The position numbers were made by a program, and so were the translations under genes. From Tenebrio molitor (taxonomy: Eukaryota; Arthropoda; Insecta; Coleoptera; Tenebrionidae), in NCBI RefSeq assembly GCF_963966145.1, contig NC_091051.1:8804001-8868000 (forward strand): DNA of 64,000 bases, given 5' to 3'. The notes below the pieces were generated by a model that did no database searches, was not told the DNA's origin, and saw nothing but the letters and a program-made list of their open reading frames with translations. Positions 36,828 to 48,748 of the stretch are shown piece by piece. How positions within the stretch are numbered: position 1 is the stretch's first letter; each line of letters starts with the position of its first letter.

Positions 36828-37549
36828 CTGCAACAAAAAACCGTATTAATATTTCCGTTTTTATTGTGCTTTTTTTATGTCGTCGAAGTGGAACATGTAT
36901 TGAATAAAAGTGGGCAAGTTTAGGAAAGAATCAGAATTGGTGCAAATATTGTTTGGAACTTGTTGAGGACTTTATAGTAGTTGCCGGTGTTTAAGAGTTG
37001 GATTTATGACGAGGGTTCCTAGTTATTTTATGCCGGCATATGTCGAATATGGGAGAGATCACAAACTTGAAAAGTATTTTTTTCTAGGGAATTTTTCGCA
37101 TTGGTAGACAGGCTGTCAACACTTCCCAAATTTAATTTAAAATATCCAAAGTTTTCGACTAAATCTTGGCGCTCCTTAAAATTTATTATTTATAATCAAG
37201 ACGAAACAATGAATTTCTCATGATTAACTTTTCGCACTTTCGCCAACAACTTCAGCAAAAGATTTAAGTCACTAACATTCTTTTTAATTTCTGAGGTCTC
37301 TTCGATAATGAGATTACTTTCTAACAAGTCCACTGCGGTACACAAAAGTCATATTTCGTGGGTTCTTGCGCGATTATGAAATTGTGAAATGATCGAAATG
37401 CCATTAGTAATGTTTAATAATTGCCGAAACTTCCATAAATTGCAAAATTATAATGGTCGTGCTGCACCACAAATATTTTATTAATTTGAAATTTGACGCT
37501 TCATGAGTAAATAAAATCCTTTAGAGTTAATAACTGAATGATTATTTTA

Positions 37550-37725
37550 TTAAAATAAAAGCGGACAGGATCACGTAAAATCACTTGAATAATCTGTTTA
37601 ATTGTCCAGACTCACCGCTTTCAAAAAAAGAACATATTGATAAATGTTTTGATTGTGATTTTTCAAAAATAATAAAAAATAAAAAAACCAAATCGAATAA
37701 CCTTGTAACAATTTCCCAGAAGCAA
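37550..37725 (+). repeat. Repeat family E, copy 1
   Basis: It begins AATAAAAGCGGACAGGATCA and includes ACTTGAATAAT, TTGTCCAGACT and CCTTGTAACAATTT. The same blocks occur in order at 37985-38037 and 39035-39215, where they are split by an insertion. Confidence 0.75.
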
Positions 37726-37734
37726 AAGCAAATA

Positions 37735-37985
37735 TAATAAGAAAGAAAAAGGAGTAGTGGGACAAAGAATGTGAACAATTGAAGAAGGAAGCTGTAAAGG
37801 CTTTAAAAGAATGGAAGGTGACCAAAATTAACAAAAATAGCTTTCCAGAAAACGAAAATGATGGTGTTCAACAGGAGAAAGAGGAAGAATAAAGAGATTG
37901 GTTGGAACTGGGGAGGAGGGAAAATATAACAAATAAAAGAGTTCAAATACTTGGGTTACACATTCAACGAAAGATTACCTAATTA
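37735..37985 (+). pseudogene. LINE (non-LTR retrotransposon) coding fragment
   Basis: An AG-rich stretch reads, across at least two frames, LKKEAVKALKEWKVTKIN, then KMMVFNRRKRKNKE, a GWNWGG-like block, and KRVQILGLHIQRK. The pattern MVF...KRK...W.W.G.....K...LG is that of the region after the YADD box in insect LINE reverse transcriptases (usually M/VVF...EFKYLGY). Frameshifts and in-frame stops show it is dead. It lies between two copies of repeat family E, which may be part of the same element. Identification is by pattern only. Confidence 0.5.
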
Positions 37986-38051
37986 AAATAAAAGTAGACA
38001 GGATCGCTTAAAATGACTTGAATAAAGTTTCCATGTTCGTTTCCTGAGATA

Positions 38052-38099
38052 CATAACCGGGAAAGTGGTATAACTAAATATGTAAACTTTCCCGGTTAT
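38052..38099. repeat. Short perfect hairpin next to the fold-back element
   Basis: ATAACCGGGAAAGT and ACTTTCCCGGTTAT form 14-bp arms around a loop of about 19 bases. The right arm ends in the TA that flanks the fold-back element at 38101. Confidence 0.7.
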
Positions 38100-38100
38100 A

Positions 38101-38852
38101 CAGTGTGTCCCCGGATAGGTGAAACGACTCTTGTAAAAGATAAAAAAGTCTCGATTTAAATTTTTATTTTCTGGGGTTTAGCCCTGCTTGGTTAAGGACT
38201 AATTTCTAACATAATTTTAGCTTTGAAAAATCAAGTATGCCTTGGAAATTTCAAAAAAACCTATTTTTCTATAGAGTTAAGAGCTTTCTGTGTGACAAAT
38301 ACGACGAAAAGTTATTAAGAAAAGTTGTTTAGAATTAAGATCTAGGCCCCTATACCAAATTTAAAAATCATCAGCCAACTATGATTTTTCATTTTTTTTA
38401 ATGAATATTTCACAAATCAAAGAATTTTATTTTTAATAGTTCTTTTATTATGAGTAAAAAAAATTCACACTTAGATTAATACTACAAGTTACTGGCTGAA
38501 TACTAGTGAGTTATAAATAAATAAAAGTAAGTTAAAACCTTAGATTAAATTTAAAAAAAAATGAAAAATCATAGTTGGCCCATGATTTTGAAATTTTGTC
38601 TAGGGGCCTAGATGTTGATTCTAAACAACTTTTTTTAATAACTTTTTGTCGTATTTACCAAATAAAAGGCACTTTACACTACAGAAAAATAGGTTTTTTG
38701 AAAATTTCCAAGGCATACTTGACTTTTCAAAACTAAAATTATGTTAAAAATTAGTCTTGAACCAAGCAGGGCTGAACCCCAAAAAATGAAAATTCAAATA
38801 GAGAATTTTTTATCTTTTACAAGAGTCGTTTCAGCTATCTGGGAACACACTG
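38101..38852. mobile_element. TA-flanked fold-back element with ~300-bp arms
   Basis: The left end CAGTGTGTCCCCGGATAGGT and the inverted right end CAGTGTGTTCCCAGATAGCT begin arms of about 300 bp (38101-38407 and 38557-38852) with scattered differences. TA dinucleotides flank both ends. This fits a non-autonomous Tc1/mariner-type element. The central 150 bp contains no coding motif. Folded, the element would make a very long hairpin, for example if transcribed within the Tsp2A pre-mRNA. Confidence 0.88.
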
Positions 38853-38944
38853 TATACCTACCTAACTTGACATCTGCCTAAGATAACCTCAAAATTTACA
38901 ATTAATTAATTTTTTCAAAGACGTTGTCCAAACGAACACGAAAA

Positions 38945-39034
38945 AGGCCTGTTTTACATCACTCGGCTGACGCCTCGTGCTTCATATACCTGAAAAGTAA
39001 TCTGACAGCGCTACTCATATAAAAATAACTATTA
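38945..39034 (+). repeat. CpG-rich core similar to family D
   Basis: It contains CACTCGGCTGACGCCTCGTGC and ends AAAATAACTATT. This resembles the cores and the AATAACTATT ends of the fold-back repeats at 34418 and near 56730. Boundaries are uncertain. Confidence 0.4.
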
Positions 39035-39215
39035 TTTGTCCAGACTCCGCTTTTAAAAAAATAACATATCTTAATAAATGCCTTATGTGATTTTTCAAAA
39101 ACCACTTTTGATGTATCTACTTCAGTGAAACATAAATTATAGTGAAAAAATAGAAAACGGCGCCAAATCCAAGCGAACTTTTTTCAGAATAACCTTGTAA
39201 CAATTTTGGAAAAGT

Positions 39216-42200
39216 GCTTTCTCTCCATGAATCCCATTATGTATATAACACTGTATATAAATATGTATGTCACAGTAAACGCTACGAGCTTTCTCGTTCT
39301 TGTGTCCTCTTTACCAATCAAGATTTTAGTGAATGTGTCTGAATAGATAAAATTAGGGATCTGTTAGGGCTGAAGATAAATTTGTGAAATTTATTCGATC
39401 GCACCTGTACATTTCCTACCTGGATATATTTACGGGAGCATTTGTTTGACGTAGGAGTGTTAAACCGTGCTTAAAGATATCAATGGTTCGTTTGCGTGCG
39501 AAAAACGTATCAAATCGCAACGACTTCTAGACTGGCGCTTCAGACCTCCACGACCGCGACTTCACCGGGAAATTCTGTCTTTAACAATTAATTCAACCCG
39601 TGGCACATAATAAACAATGCGTCTGAAATAACTCGATGAGTATTTCAACGGTCGTAAAGACTATTTCCTGGTGCTCCAATATTTGTGTGCAATAAAAGCT
39701 AACGGCAAGATTTCTGTATTAATTGCATAGTTAAGGCCTCCTTAATAAACACCTTGATAGCATATTTAATGGTGGAAGCGTGAAACTTAAATTTTAGAGC
39801 GAGGCTTTCAGTTTCCGATGGAATTAATTCGAACCCAGCGTACTAATCTCCATAAGGTTGGAGGTAAGACTCGGGGTTGGTGAACATGCAATACAATGCC
39901 AGTTTCCGGAATGTGTCGCTTCCGGTCTCGCCACGGAATTTTAATCCGGATCGGGACAAAGCTATAACGAGTGGACAATGATTCGCAGTGGAAATTTTCT
40001 GTTATTTTCGTGTCACTTTAGTGTTAAACAGGGCGAAAATTAATCGATGTGGTGTGCGACGTGAAACTGTATTTCACAATTTCGAGTAATCTAAGAGTGG
40101 CAAAATTCGATATGTTCGTCGCTCTATTTTATAGTATTCGGGGAGGAATTCAATTTTCAGGGGTTTGAGTAAATTTTCTGTAAATGGGCTCGAGTCAGCG
40201 TTTGTTGGAAATAAAATGCACTCTGTGTAACCACTTACACATAATGCCATCACCTTGACGTACTTCAACTACGGAATCAAGATATAATTCGGAGTTGTTG
40301 TCAAGTTTAGCTTGTACATAAAGGAGCTTTCGTCTCTAAATTAATACAAGTTTAGATAGCGGTCTAGAATTGCTTAATATTTCAGCTCGGCTAATTGAAT
40401 TTTGCAAGACTATTAATAAGTTCGCGGATTTGAACGTTACACTCATTGGTTTCTGATTTAAGCTTGATTAAAACTGCGCCTTTGTTTTCGACTTGATTTA
40501 CATCGAGTGTTAGACACTCGACTTGCGCTAACTACACATAAATCATCGTTATCTTGGATTTTTAATGCCCGGTTCCTTTGAATAAAATGTCTTTGTAGCA
40601 TTTTTATTTAAAGCTAACACACGCAGTTTTATTACGTCGCTCCGTTGCAATTTTATTACGCTTGCATGTACCACTCCGCACGATTATTATTATTCAGGGC
40701 AAAGAAAAAACGTGATTTTATTGAAGATGCGAGGCCTAAACACACAATAGAACATTTTATCGTCATATTCGTATATTTAAAATATATCTATAGACTTGGC
40801 AGTTCTTTTGTATATATTTACAGATTCTTTACACGTGTTCGAACGTTTTCAGTTACAATTTTCTTTCTATACTTTCCAATCTGCCCTCATCTTTTCTATG
40901 CTTCCTTTTTCGCATCGTTCGATTCTCAAGCACTCACGTATCGTTTGCACAGCCGCGCTGGATTTAGTCGATTTTCGTTTAACAACAACCACAATTATCA
41001 GCCAGTTTAGTTTTTTGACAGACATGAATAATCCGGGACTGGTTGAGGGATAAAGCTTGCGCCTAACAATCACGAAAGCTCCAATAAAAAGTCAATTTCA
41101 GTTGACACGGCAATAGGAGCAGAAACCGCAAAGCTCGAGCTAGCTTTTCACTGGGAAAAACACGTCTAGTTCTACATATATCGTTGTCGCATTAGTCCGA
41201 GCCGTACCATTGATTTCAGTGCTTTAAAAATAAGTTCGGAGCTTTCGGAGAGCCTATATTTTTACATGGAAGCTGCTTTAACCGTCCGAATACGGTTCTC
41301 GGATGGGGTCTTTTAAACTACTTTGAATTGTAATATGGCTGGATGCATTCGCAAAAATGGAATCTGGAAAGCGCCATTTTCGCATAAGTTTCTACCATGA
41401 TAAATTACTCGCGGCAACTTTACGAATTTGCAGCGTCTAATGTACGCTGGGCGAGGTAATTTCGAAATAAATAAGAAGAACGGGAACACGTCTGTAAATT
41501 GTCCAACTGTTTTATTGTGTCGTTGCGACAATTGCATCTGGTTTACATGTTCTTCCGTTGCAACAAAATTCGACTGAAAAATGCGATGTTTGTGTTGGAA
41601 CAGTAATGAATTGAATTTTTTGCAAACAAATTGCGTTAACCGGTTAAAACGGAAAATTATCACCGAAATGGGCTATGAAATTGCGAATATATCATATAGA
41701 GGGAAATTCATTTTTCGTCCTTTGTCTTCGAGTTAATGTAATACTTGTGTTGTTTTCCATCGCCATCCTAAACGTTTCAATTTAAATATGTAAAATACTC
41801 ATTAATATTCACATCACAAAATTCCCTTACGTTAAGCTAAAAAAAAAAAAAAATCGAGGGAATTAAAAATTGTAGCATCTGCAAAACCACGTTCTTGAAT
41901 ATTTCATTTTCTTAGAGTGGTGCCACTGCTTCGACTAAACAAAGGTACAGATGTAATCCAATTACTGTGCCTCGCGAATATTAAAGTTTCAGCTGAAATA
42001 TATTATTTCAGTTAGTGGTCGCGACGTACCGAAGCAGTTTTGCGATTATTTATTTTAATTTTGTGTCGGCACGGCTTTGTATGATTAAAAAACCTTCAGA
42101 ATATCCGAGCTTGAATTAATATATATTTTTTCCCAATTCCACCACCGAATGAATGAACAGCAGCAGCGTTTCTCTTTCGCGCTTTTCTCACTTCGTTAAT

Positions 42201-45200
42201 GCTCTCGTTAGAATTATTCATCGCGAAATCGTCCCGGCTCCTGTCATCTATCAAATAAACTTGTATCGTTATGGAAAATTAATTTTTTAAATAGCCGAAA
42301 AACGGAAATTGAAGCGTTGATATAGCGACGAAGGCATCGGGTAGGACCGAAGCGGCACAAATTCAATTAAGCGAATTATTATTTATATTTTTACGTGAGA
42401 AATCCTAAATGCTAGCCGGCTCCAAATTTAATTTCCTTTTATCAAGTTACAACGAATAAAATTACCTGTTATTAGAGTGCTATGCAACTCGCGAGAGCCG
42501 ATTCTTAAGAGCAAGGAAAACATCCCTGTTTTTTTGCAATCCTTCTTTGAAGTCTTAATCGCGTTGGTAAAATCTCCTATAATGGATTCCTAGGAGAACA
42601 GTCTTTAAACTAGAGCAAAAACTTTTTAAAAATATCTGTTCTTTCATTAATAATAAACAAATTCACAATCGAGCAAAATAAAGATCTCGAAAATATGAAT
42701 TAACTAATCGGTTAATTAAATATTTAGTTTTCAAAGCTGACCTGTGAATAAGTCTTAAAAATACTCTTCACAACGACGAAAATGTCTGAAAGTAATATTT
42801 TTTTAAAGATGAGGCATGGTTTCACTTTTTAATAATCGTGTTAGAAAAACAATTTTTAATTTGATTCATGAAAGAACTACCTTAGTCCTTTCAAATCATT
42901 GTTTTGTTTAAAGAAACATGTATAGTTTTAAACAATATTCTATCAAAATCAGAAATAAAGAAAATGTCCTACGATCTGTGGCTTTCCCATGCTTGAAACA
43001 TTGTTAGTTTTATTTGCTAAATTCATAATAATATTATAAATCTGGGTTGTGGTGCTTTTGATATGTGTTTCCTGCCATTAAAATGAAGCTTAACCTTCGT
43101 CCCAAAAAACTGAGAAAGTTGTTAGGAAGATTGCGAATGCCGCCAAGTTCATGGAGTTGTTTTTGTAATCTCATATGCAGAGAGGCAGTTTATATGAAAA
43201 TCAGCTTTCAGAATGTTGTAGTGGCGAAGCAAAACTAGGACAGATATAATTTAGGCTAGCTGCATGTTTTATGAAATAAGCAGGATTAAGGCATTAGTCC
43301 TTTGCGTATGTGACAGCGGGAAGGATGTGCTGACACAGTACATTTATATTAACAACACCTGTGTCGTAGTCTAGGCCCAGATCGACAGAGACACCTTAAC
43401 TTTCAGACATCTAGTGCTTTCCCGGGGGAAATTTCCCGTGCATTTGGTAACACATCTAGAGTTTATGTCTTCATTAAGTTACGATAAATGTCGATAAATT
43501 GTACCGTGTCAGACAATTTGATTGTAATTTAGTTGAAATTAATTAATTTATGCGGCATGGAGTACATTAGTGTCGTCAACTCTCTCGATTTTAATGGCGT
43601 CATAATTCCAACTGTTGGGTCGACAGGGCGCAGTAATTTTTCTAGTCAAGATGCCCGGACAATTTTTTAATGAAGTTACGCTTTAAACGGATTAAATCGT
43701 CGCTCTATGTATTATCCGGAATAGCTAATGGAATAATTAGCCTATAGCAGAACTACAGCAGTAAAAATCTTTTGATGTAACTTTAAATGCATTATTCATT
43801 CACGGCACTTCATTACATAACGAGAGCCTGAAGACATTTTAACGGAACGCTGAACTAATACAAAATCAACAGAGTACAAATTTCGCTATGTGTGCACTCT
43901 TGTTCTTGAGCCTTCTCTTCACACGAGAGCTGGGAACGATTTTGCACCACTCGGTGTGCATTTCCTGGCTGTACGCTGCAGATAAACAGATAACCATTAA
44001 TGAAGGCAACACTAAAAATAGACGCCGACCTGTTCATACATGCTGCAAATTTTTACGCCAGAATAGATCGAAAGGGCTAAAAATAAATGATCCACGCACT
44101 GCGACACCGCAAAATTGATAAGTGTCCCTCAGAACTGAATCATTACCTATCATTTCCACACGCAACAGCGCCGAATTTCCTTCTGCAATTCTGACCGAAT
44201 TTCAATTTCGTGGTGGTAATTTCGTTCGGAATTGCATTTTGGTGCTAGGCGAAAATAAAAATTCACAAGTTATTCGCGTCAGGTGTATTGGATATGTGGG
44301 GCGGAAGCAAATTAGAGGGAGCCTCGTCCTTGCTTGATGAGTTGTTTTCTTCAAGAATTTCCGGCGCCTGAATTGTATTCAAATTAACTAGTGCGTAATT
44401 ATTTTTATTAAATACCTTAAGTTGCTCGCTTTTACTTTTATTGTGTCATTGTCGCGCTTTTGTTCGCCGAACAAGCCTTGTTCGTAACAAAGCTAATAAT
44501 GTAAGCTTGCATTCCAGCTAACGATGTCCATTTGTTAGGAACTTTATTTTGTAAGTTTAGTAGCTCCGGTCTTTCTTTGTCGCAAGGGTGATATTTCCCT
44601 CGCTTTAAAGAGATGAAACGAATTAAGTAATAAGAATAACTTGACGCCATCTCTCAGGTGTGACATTTCCACTTAATGCAATAACCGATTATTATTTTTC
44701 AAATTTATGCAAGAGGAAAATTTAATCAAACGCTCAAACGCAGCGTCGGATTAAAATTATTTAATCGCTACGGAAATTTCACATCCATTATCAATTTCAT
44801 GTTGCATGAAATTGTAGCTGCCGCGTTCGTATTAACTACTTAAAACCCCACGTCAAGAGTGACACGGTGGCAACTTTGACAAACCTCATCGAAACCGGTC
44901 CATCGATTTTACATCATATTTTGCGACACTGCATCTCGTAGACTGGCTAATTCCGCACACGGTACACATCCTCAACCACTATAACTCAATTAAATTAAAC
45001 AATGGTGTTAGTGGGACTCGTAGAGGAGCTTTTACGAAAAGCTCATGTGCCAACGTCACAACACAGCAAAAACGTGCTCACACCGACGCACCTGACGCGT
45101 TTTACGGAACGTTGATAAAAGCTCCCTCAAATTTCGCATTTCATAAAATTTATTTGATGTGTGCGAATTCCGTGCTTTATTCGACGTGTTTATTATTAAG

Positions 45201-45533
45201 CATAATTAAAATCATCTGACCATTGTTCGCTCTGTTGGAATTTAAAATATTTTTAATCTGTAAATATGTAATTACCGTTAGGTGCATCAATTCACCCTCA
45301 GTTATTACACAACATGTGCAATAAACGTTATCAAGACTGGTTTTATTTCTTCTGGTCTCAATAAAAAATTAGCCACAAAATGAAAGTTACAACCAACAAA
45401 ACGAACGAGCGGAACAGATATTTCCCTTACGGTTACGCATTTATGTGGCGTCATAGAATAATTACACTTTAATTAATTTTTTACCAAACAGTGCTTTGAT
45501 ACTCACATAACTATTAGGCAGGTCATAATACGA
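39216..45533. other. Tsp2A intron, nothing recognised
   Basis: There is a perfect small hairpin TCGAGTGT-TAG-ACACTCGA near 40503 and an A-run near 41841. Open frames at 40645-41010 plus and 41313-41663 minus show no protein family motif. Confidence 0.5.
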
Positions 45534-46391
45534 TAGGGATTGCGATCCAGCTGCGTTTTCAATCCAGCTGGATTTTTGCTGGACCAACATCATTTCAGCT
45601 GGATCCAGCGCGGATGATTTTTTTTTAATGAAACGATTTTTTAAAAATACTCAAGAAACATTAATTATTCAGACTGGTTAGTACAAATCAGTAAAACTTC
45701 TTACACATTTAGGTAGTAAACTTTGGTTTGGTTTAACACTTGAGATTGAGATAATTAATGTACTTATGGCGAAAACTAGGTTTCAAACACTCGGCTTCGT
45801 CTCGTGCCTAATTAGTGATTACTCATTAGTTTGAATTTTATTTTGCACTTTTGCCGATTTTAGTGAAATAAGAAATAACAAATGTCCAACTTTTTGACAT
45901 ACAGAGCCCGAAAATTTTGAAAGCGTAATTAATTCCGTAAAGGAAATTGTAGACATATTAGATGTAGATCCAGTTCTTTCAAAAATTCGAAAGAAGAAAA
46001 AAGGAAATCATGTTTGATTATGAGGCGAATGATGAACAAATAGGTAAATAACCCAAAAGATGATAAAAAAAAAAGTTTGCACAAATGCGGCTCATAAGCA
46101 GCCGATATTTTCTTGCACATAATGTCTATGAAGGCTTTGTAGATGCAAACTTTTACACTAGAAATGTTCCATCATACTACGGCAGTTAAGAGTCAAACTC
46201 ATTTCTTTGCTCTTCGCTTGCTTTACCTATTTTTGCAAAAACATATCATCTTTGGCAGGTGATATTTGAAAATTAATTGCTTGCAGATCCGTTTCGCTGG
46301 ATCCAGGACCTAGTGTTGGATCTAGCAGGTCGAAAAATGCGCTGGATCCAGCTGGATTGCTAGATGAGGGATCCAGCAATTGCAATTCCTA
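45534..46391. mobile_element. hAT-like non-autonomous element
   Basis: The left end TAGGGATTGC and the inverted right end TAGGAATTGC form short terminal repeats. The flanks TAATACGA and AATACAGA could be a worn 8-bp duplication. Both subterminal regions carry many copies of a GGATCCAGC / CCAGCTGGAT motif in either orientation (at least three on the left, four on the right), typical of transposase-binding repeats in hAT elements. No transposase was recognised inside. A CTCGGCTTCGTCTCG core, as in family D, lies at 45790. Confidence 0.7.
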
Positions 46392-46564
46392 AATACAGAT
46401 TATGATTATGCATGAGTTTACATCGTCATTAAATTTTTTAAGAATTTTTTAACATCTTGAAAACTTGAACGCAGTAGATTAAAACCTTTATAAGACAAGA
46501 ATTCTTACAAGACATTTTCAGTTAACTATCTTAAAAAGAACATTACAAAAGCTGAAGCGAAAGA

Positions 46565-46768
46565 CTCAGTTCATTTAGATTTATCCTCATAGTTGGCCTT
46601 GAAGAGTCGGTTGTGAGCGCACCACTCGTCCCTCTTCAGAGTAGAAACACAAAGAACGTAAAAAGTGAGGTTAGGTTTAAACAGCTGATCCGTGATCTGT
46701 AGTCCGTGGTGCGTTCACAATCGATTCTTCAACGCCAACTTAGATGAGAAATTTAAATGAACACCGGA
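46565..46768. mobile_element. MITE family C, copy 2
   Basis: This 204-bp element is in opposite orientation to the copy at 26354. It shares the terminal block (GAAGAGTCGGTTGTGAGCGCACC and its partner GGTGCGTTCACAATCGATTC) and interior pieces such as GTGAGGTTAG. The left terminus is worn down (the CGGRTG end is not preserved) while the right end GAACACCGGA is intact. It lies in the large Tsp2A intron. Confidence 0.85.
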
Positions 46769-48562
46769 TATGCCTAATATGCCCAAAATGGTACATTGTG
46801 TGAGCTTCTCGATATTTAATATTTAACGTTGTCGCGTTGTATGTTTTTTGAGATTTGACAAGATGATAATATTGGAATTAAATGAAAAGTCGATCGGTTA
46901 ATCGAAATACGTTGAAAGTTTTGACGTTGTCTTTGATCGGTCGTCGCAAATTGGAATCGGGAATAAATTACTTGGTCCCTGCCCAAACAGGAAATATAAT
47001 CAAGTTAGTTTGATTAACGTGAGATGAGAGGTTCGGTATAAATGTATTGCAGCTTCTTTGCGGCGTACGATAAGATTGTTTGGGAGGAATGCCTTAAAAG
47101 ATCAGAATGTAGCGATTTCTGGATATCCTGTAATGTATATCCCTTACGTGCTTTAATCAAGGGAATCCATGCTCAAGGCGGATATTACTTGACGATATTG
47201 TCTACACAGACGTCGGACACTAAATCAATATTATGGGAAATTTATGAAATGAATTGAATGCGAGAGGCAAACCGAGACAATAATATTGCACCAGCGATAT
47301 TACCTTAAGTTATCGCTTATTCCGAATGTTTTCGTGGTCGTAAATTTTACGACCTCTGGTAGCAAATAGTTGTCTATTTGTCTGAATGCCGGTGATATCA
47401 GTAATAAACAGCCTGAAATGAAAGAAGTCGCCCTGAAACCAATTAAATCGGGGGATAAAAAGTCGCACTCTTCTATTGTTAACGGCCATCACCGTAATTT
47501 GTCGATTGTTGTATCCGAAACTTCGCTGTTAAACATGTTGTGGTTTGGCGGTTATTTAAATCCCTTATCACGCATCTCGTTTAAATTTACCAGCCACTTT
47601 TATACCCTCGGGACCGCCCACTTTCGTCACACACGTTCGGGTTCTTTTCAGGAACAAACCATGAAATTTTAACAATCCATTCTTTTGCGCCTGTGTCTGT
47701 GCACCTCAACTACACTAACCGATTTATTTCCGGACAAATTACTCCACAGATAATCGAAACTCATTGCCGTTATTATTTTATCGTTATTCTGTGATATCCA
47801 ACTAATGGATCGTCTGACAGTGCCATTCCGACGTTGTGCCATTAGATGCCAATCTGTATTAATAATTATGATATCATTACTATTACCCACCAAATGATAA
47901 ACAGATAAACCGTTTGGTCTTTGCAAAATTGTTGGCCGAGCTTACTGTGCGTGGGTTAAATAATAATCGCACCAGTCCCAGCTTTCCCATTATTATTCTT
48001 AATTTGCCGTTAATTGGAACTTGTTGGACAATTAACTGGCAAATTGGTTGTAGATAAATTATGACATTTAGCTCTTGTAATTACTACGCTAATAACAAGT
48101 GAATAGAGTAACGCCAATAATTATAAAGTTCGTTCTTGAAAAAAGCTCGTTTGAGATTAAAGAGGAGATTAAAGCTCGGAGAAATTAACATGTAACTACG
48201 TGTATGTTTAACACGAATACAGGCACAGATCAATAAAGTTTCCGCGTTGGTTTTCGTTCGGAAAATCCAACCGTCTCTCTCCTCGACGATTTAACTCCGG
48301 TTCGCAAAGCAGGGACGGACGTAGAAGGACTGATAGGATTTTTTCCAAAATAAACATATATTCGAATTCTCAACAAGTCTCTCGCCTCTACACAGAATAG
48401 TTCCAGGACAATTCTTAATCCCAGCCAATTAATCACTGGAAGTATATAAAGTTTGCAAAGGATTGTGTAGTTCACAGATAAAAGGGAACATAAATCCGGG
48501 GCCAACAAAGAAATCGTTCTTCGAGATAAATTTTTCCGTCAGGTGATTAACATGGTACTTAC
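46769..48562. other. Tsp2A intron next to the CCG exon, nothing recognised
   Basis: Frames at 47370-47672 plus and 47669-47926 minus have no motif. The 92-codon minus frame at 48230-48508 lies in the intron and is not joined to the exon. Confidence 0.5.
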
Positions 48563-48748
48563 GTGGAAGAAGCAAACTGTCATGGCAAGTCCCGCCACCC
48601 AGGCGCACTTTTGCTCGAAGAACCAGGTGAGTTCGTCGACGCATCCGTGATAGAAGGGGTTTCCGGTGACGCTGTCCCTGCACTCGTTCGGAAGGGGTTG
48701 CTTCAAGTTCAAGTAATCGCTTGCACCGTCAGCACCGCAGCAGGTGAT
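48563..48748 (-). CDS. Tsp2A: Tsp2A-type tetraspanin, internal exon (CCG large loop and TM4)
   Basis: The exon encodes 62 codons, phase 0 at both ends, between the acceptor TTGTTGACAG and the donor GTAAGT. It starts ITCCGADGASDYLNLKQPLP, containing the diagnostic tetraspanin CCG. Further loop cysteines follow in PNECRD and FYHGCVDELTWFFEQ, which makes the four canonical disulfide cysteines. One extra Cys (QKCAW) sits at the start of transmembrane segment 4, WVAGLAMTVCFFH. The GCVDELTWFFE block is what points to Tsp2A rather than another tetraspanin; this was judged from memory, not a search. Overlapping plus-strand frames are shadows. The intron to the previous exon is 1.5 kb. Confidence 0.9.

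Larger units (their letters stand above)
37985..39215 (+). repeat. Repeat family E, copy 2, interrupted by nested insertion
   Basis: The left part (37985-38037, GACAGGATCGCTTAAAATGA) and the right part (39035-39215, TTTGTCCAGACTCCGCTTTT to ACCTTGTAACAATTTTGG) together match copy 1. About 1 kb of foreign DNA, including the fold-back element at 38101, sits between them. This shows the order of insertion. Confidence 0.7.
36828..48562 (-). other. 11.7-kb intron of Tsp2A splitting TM4
   Basis: The intron starts GTAAGT and ends TTGCAG. It contains several repeats listed separately: a LINE fragment, a TA-flanked fold-back element, a hAT-like element and a MITE copy. The stretches 39216-45533 and 46769-48562 show no recognisable gene. 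Open frames there, such as 40645-41010 plus and 47370-47672 plus, carry no family motif. Confidence 0.8.

Noticed and set aside
40645..41010. 121-codon plus-strand open frame rich in Phe and Tyr
   Set aside because: Composition reflects T-rich DNA. No motif; it lies inside the Tsp2A intron.
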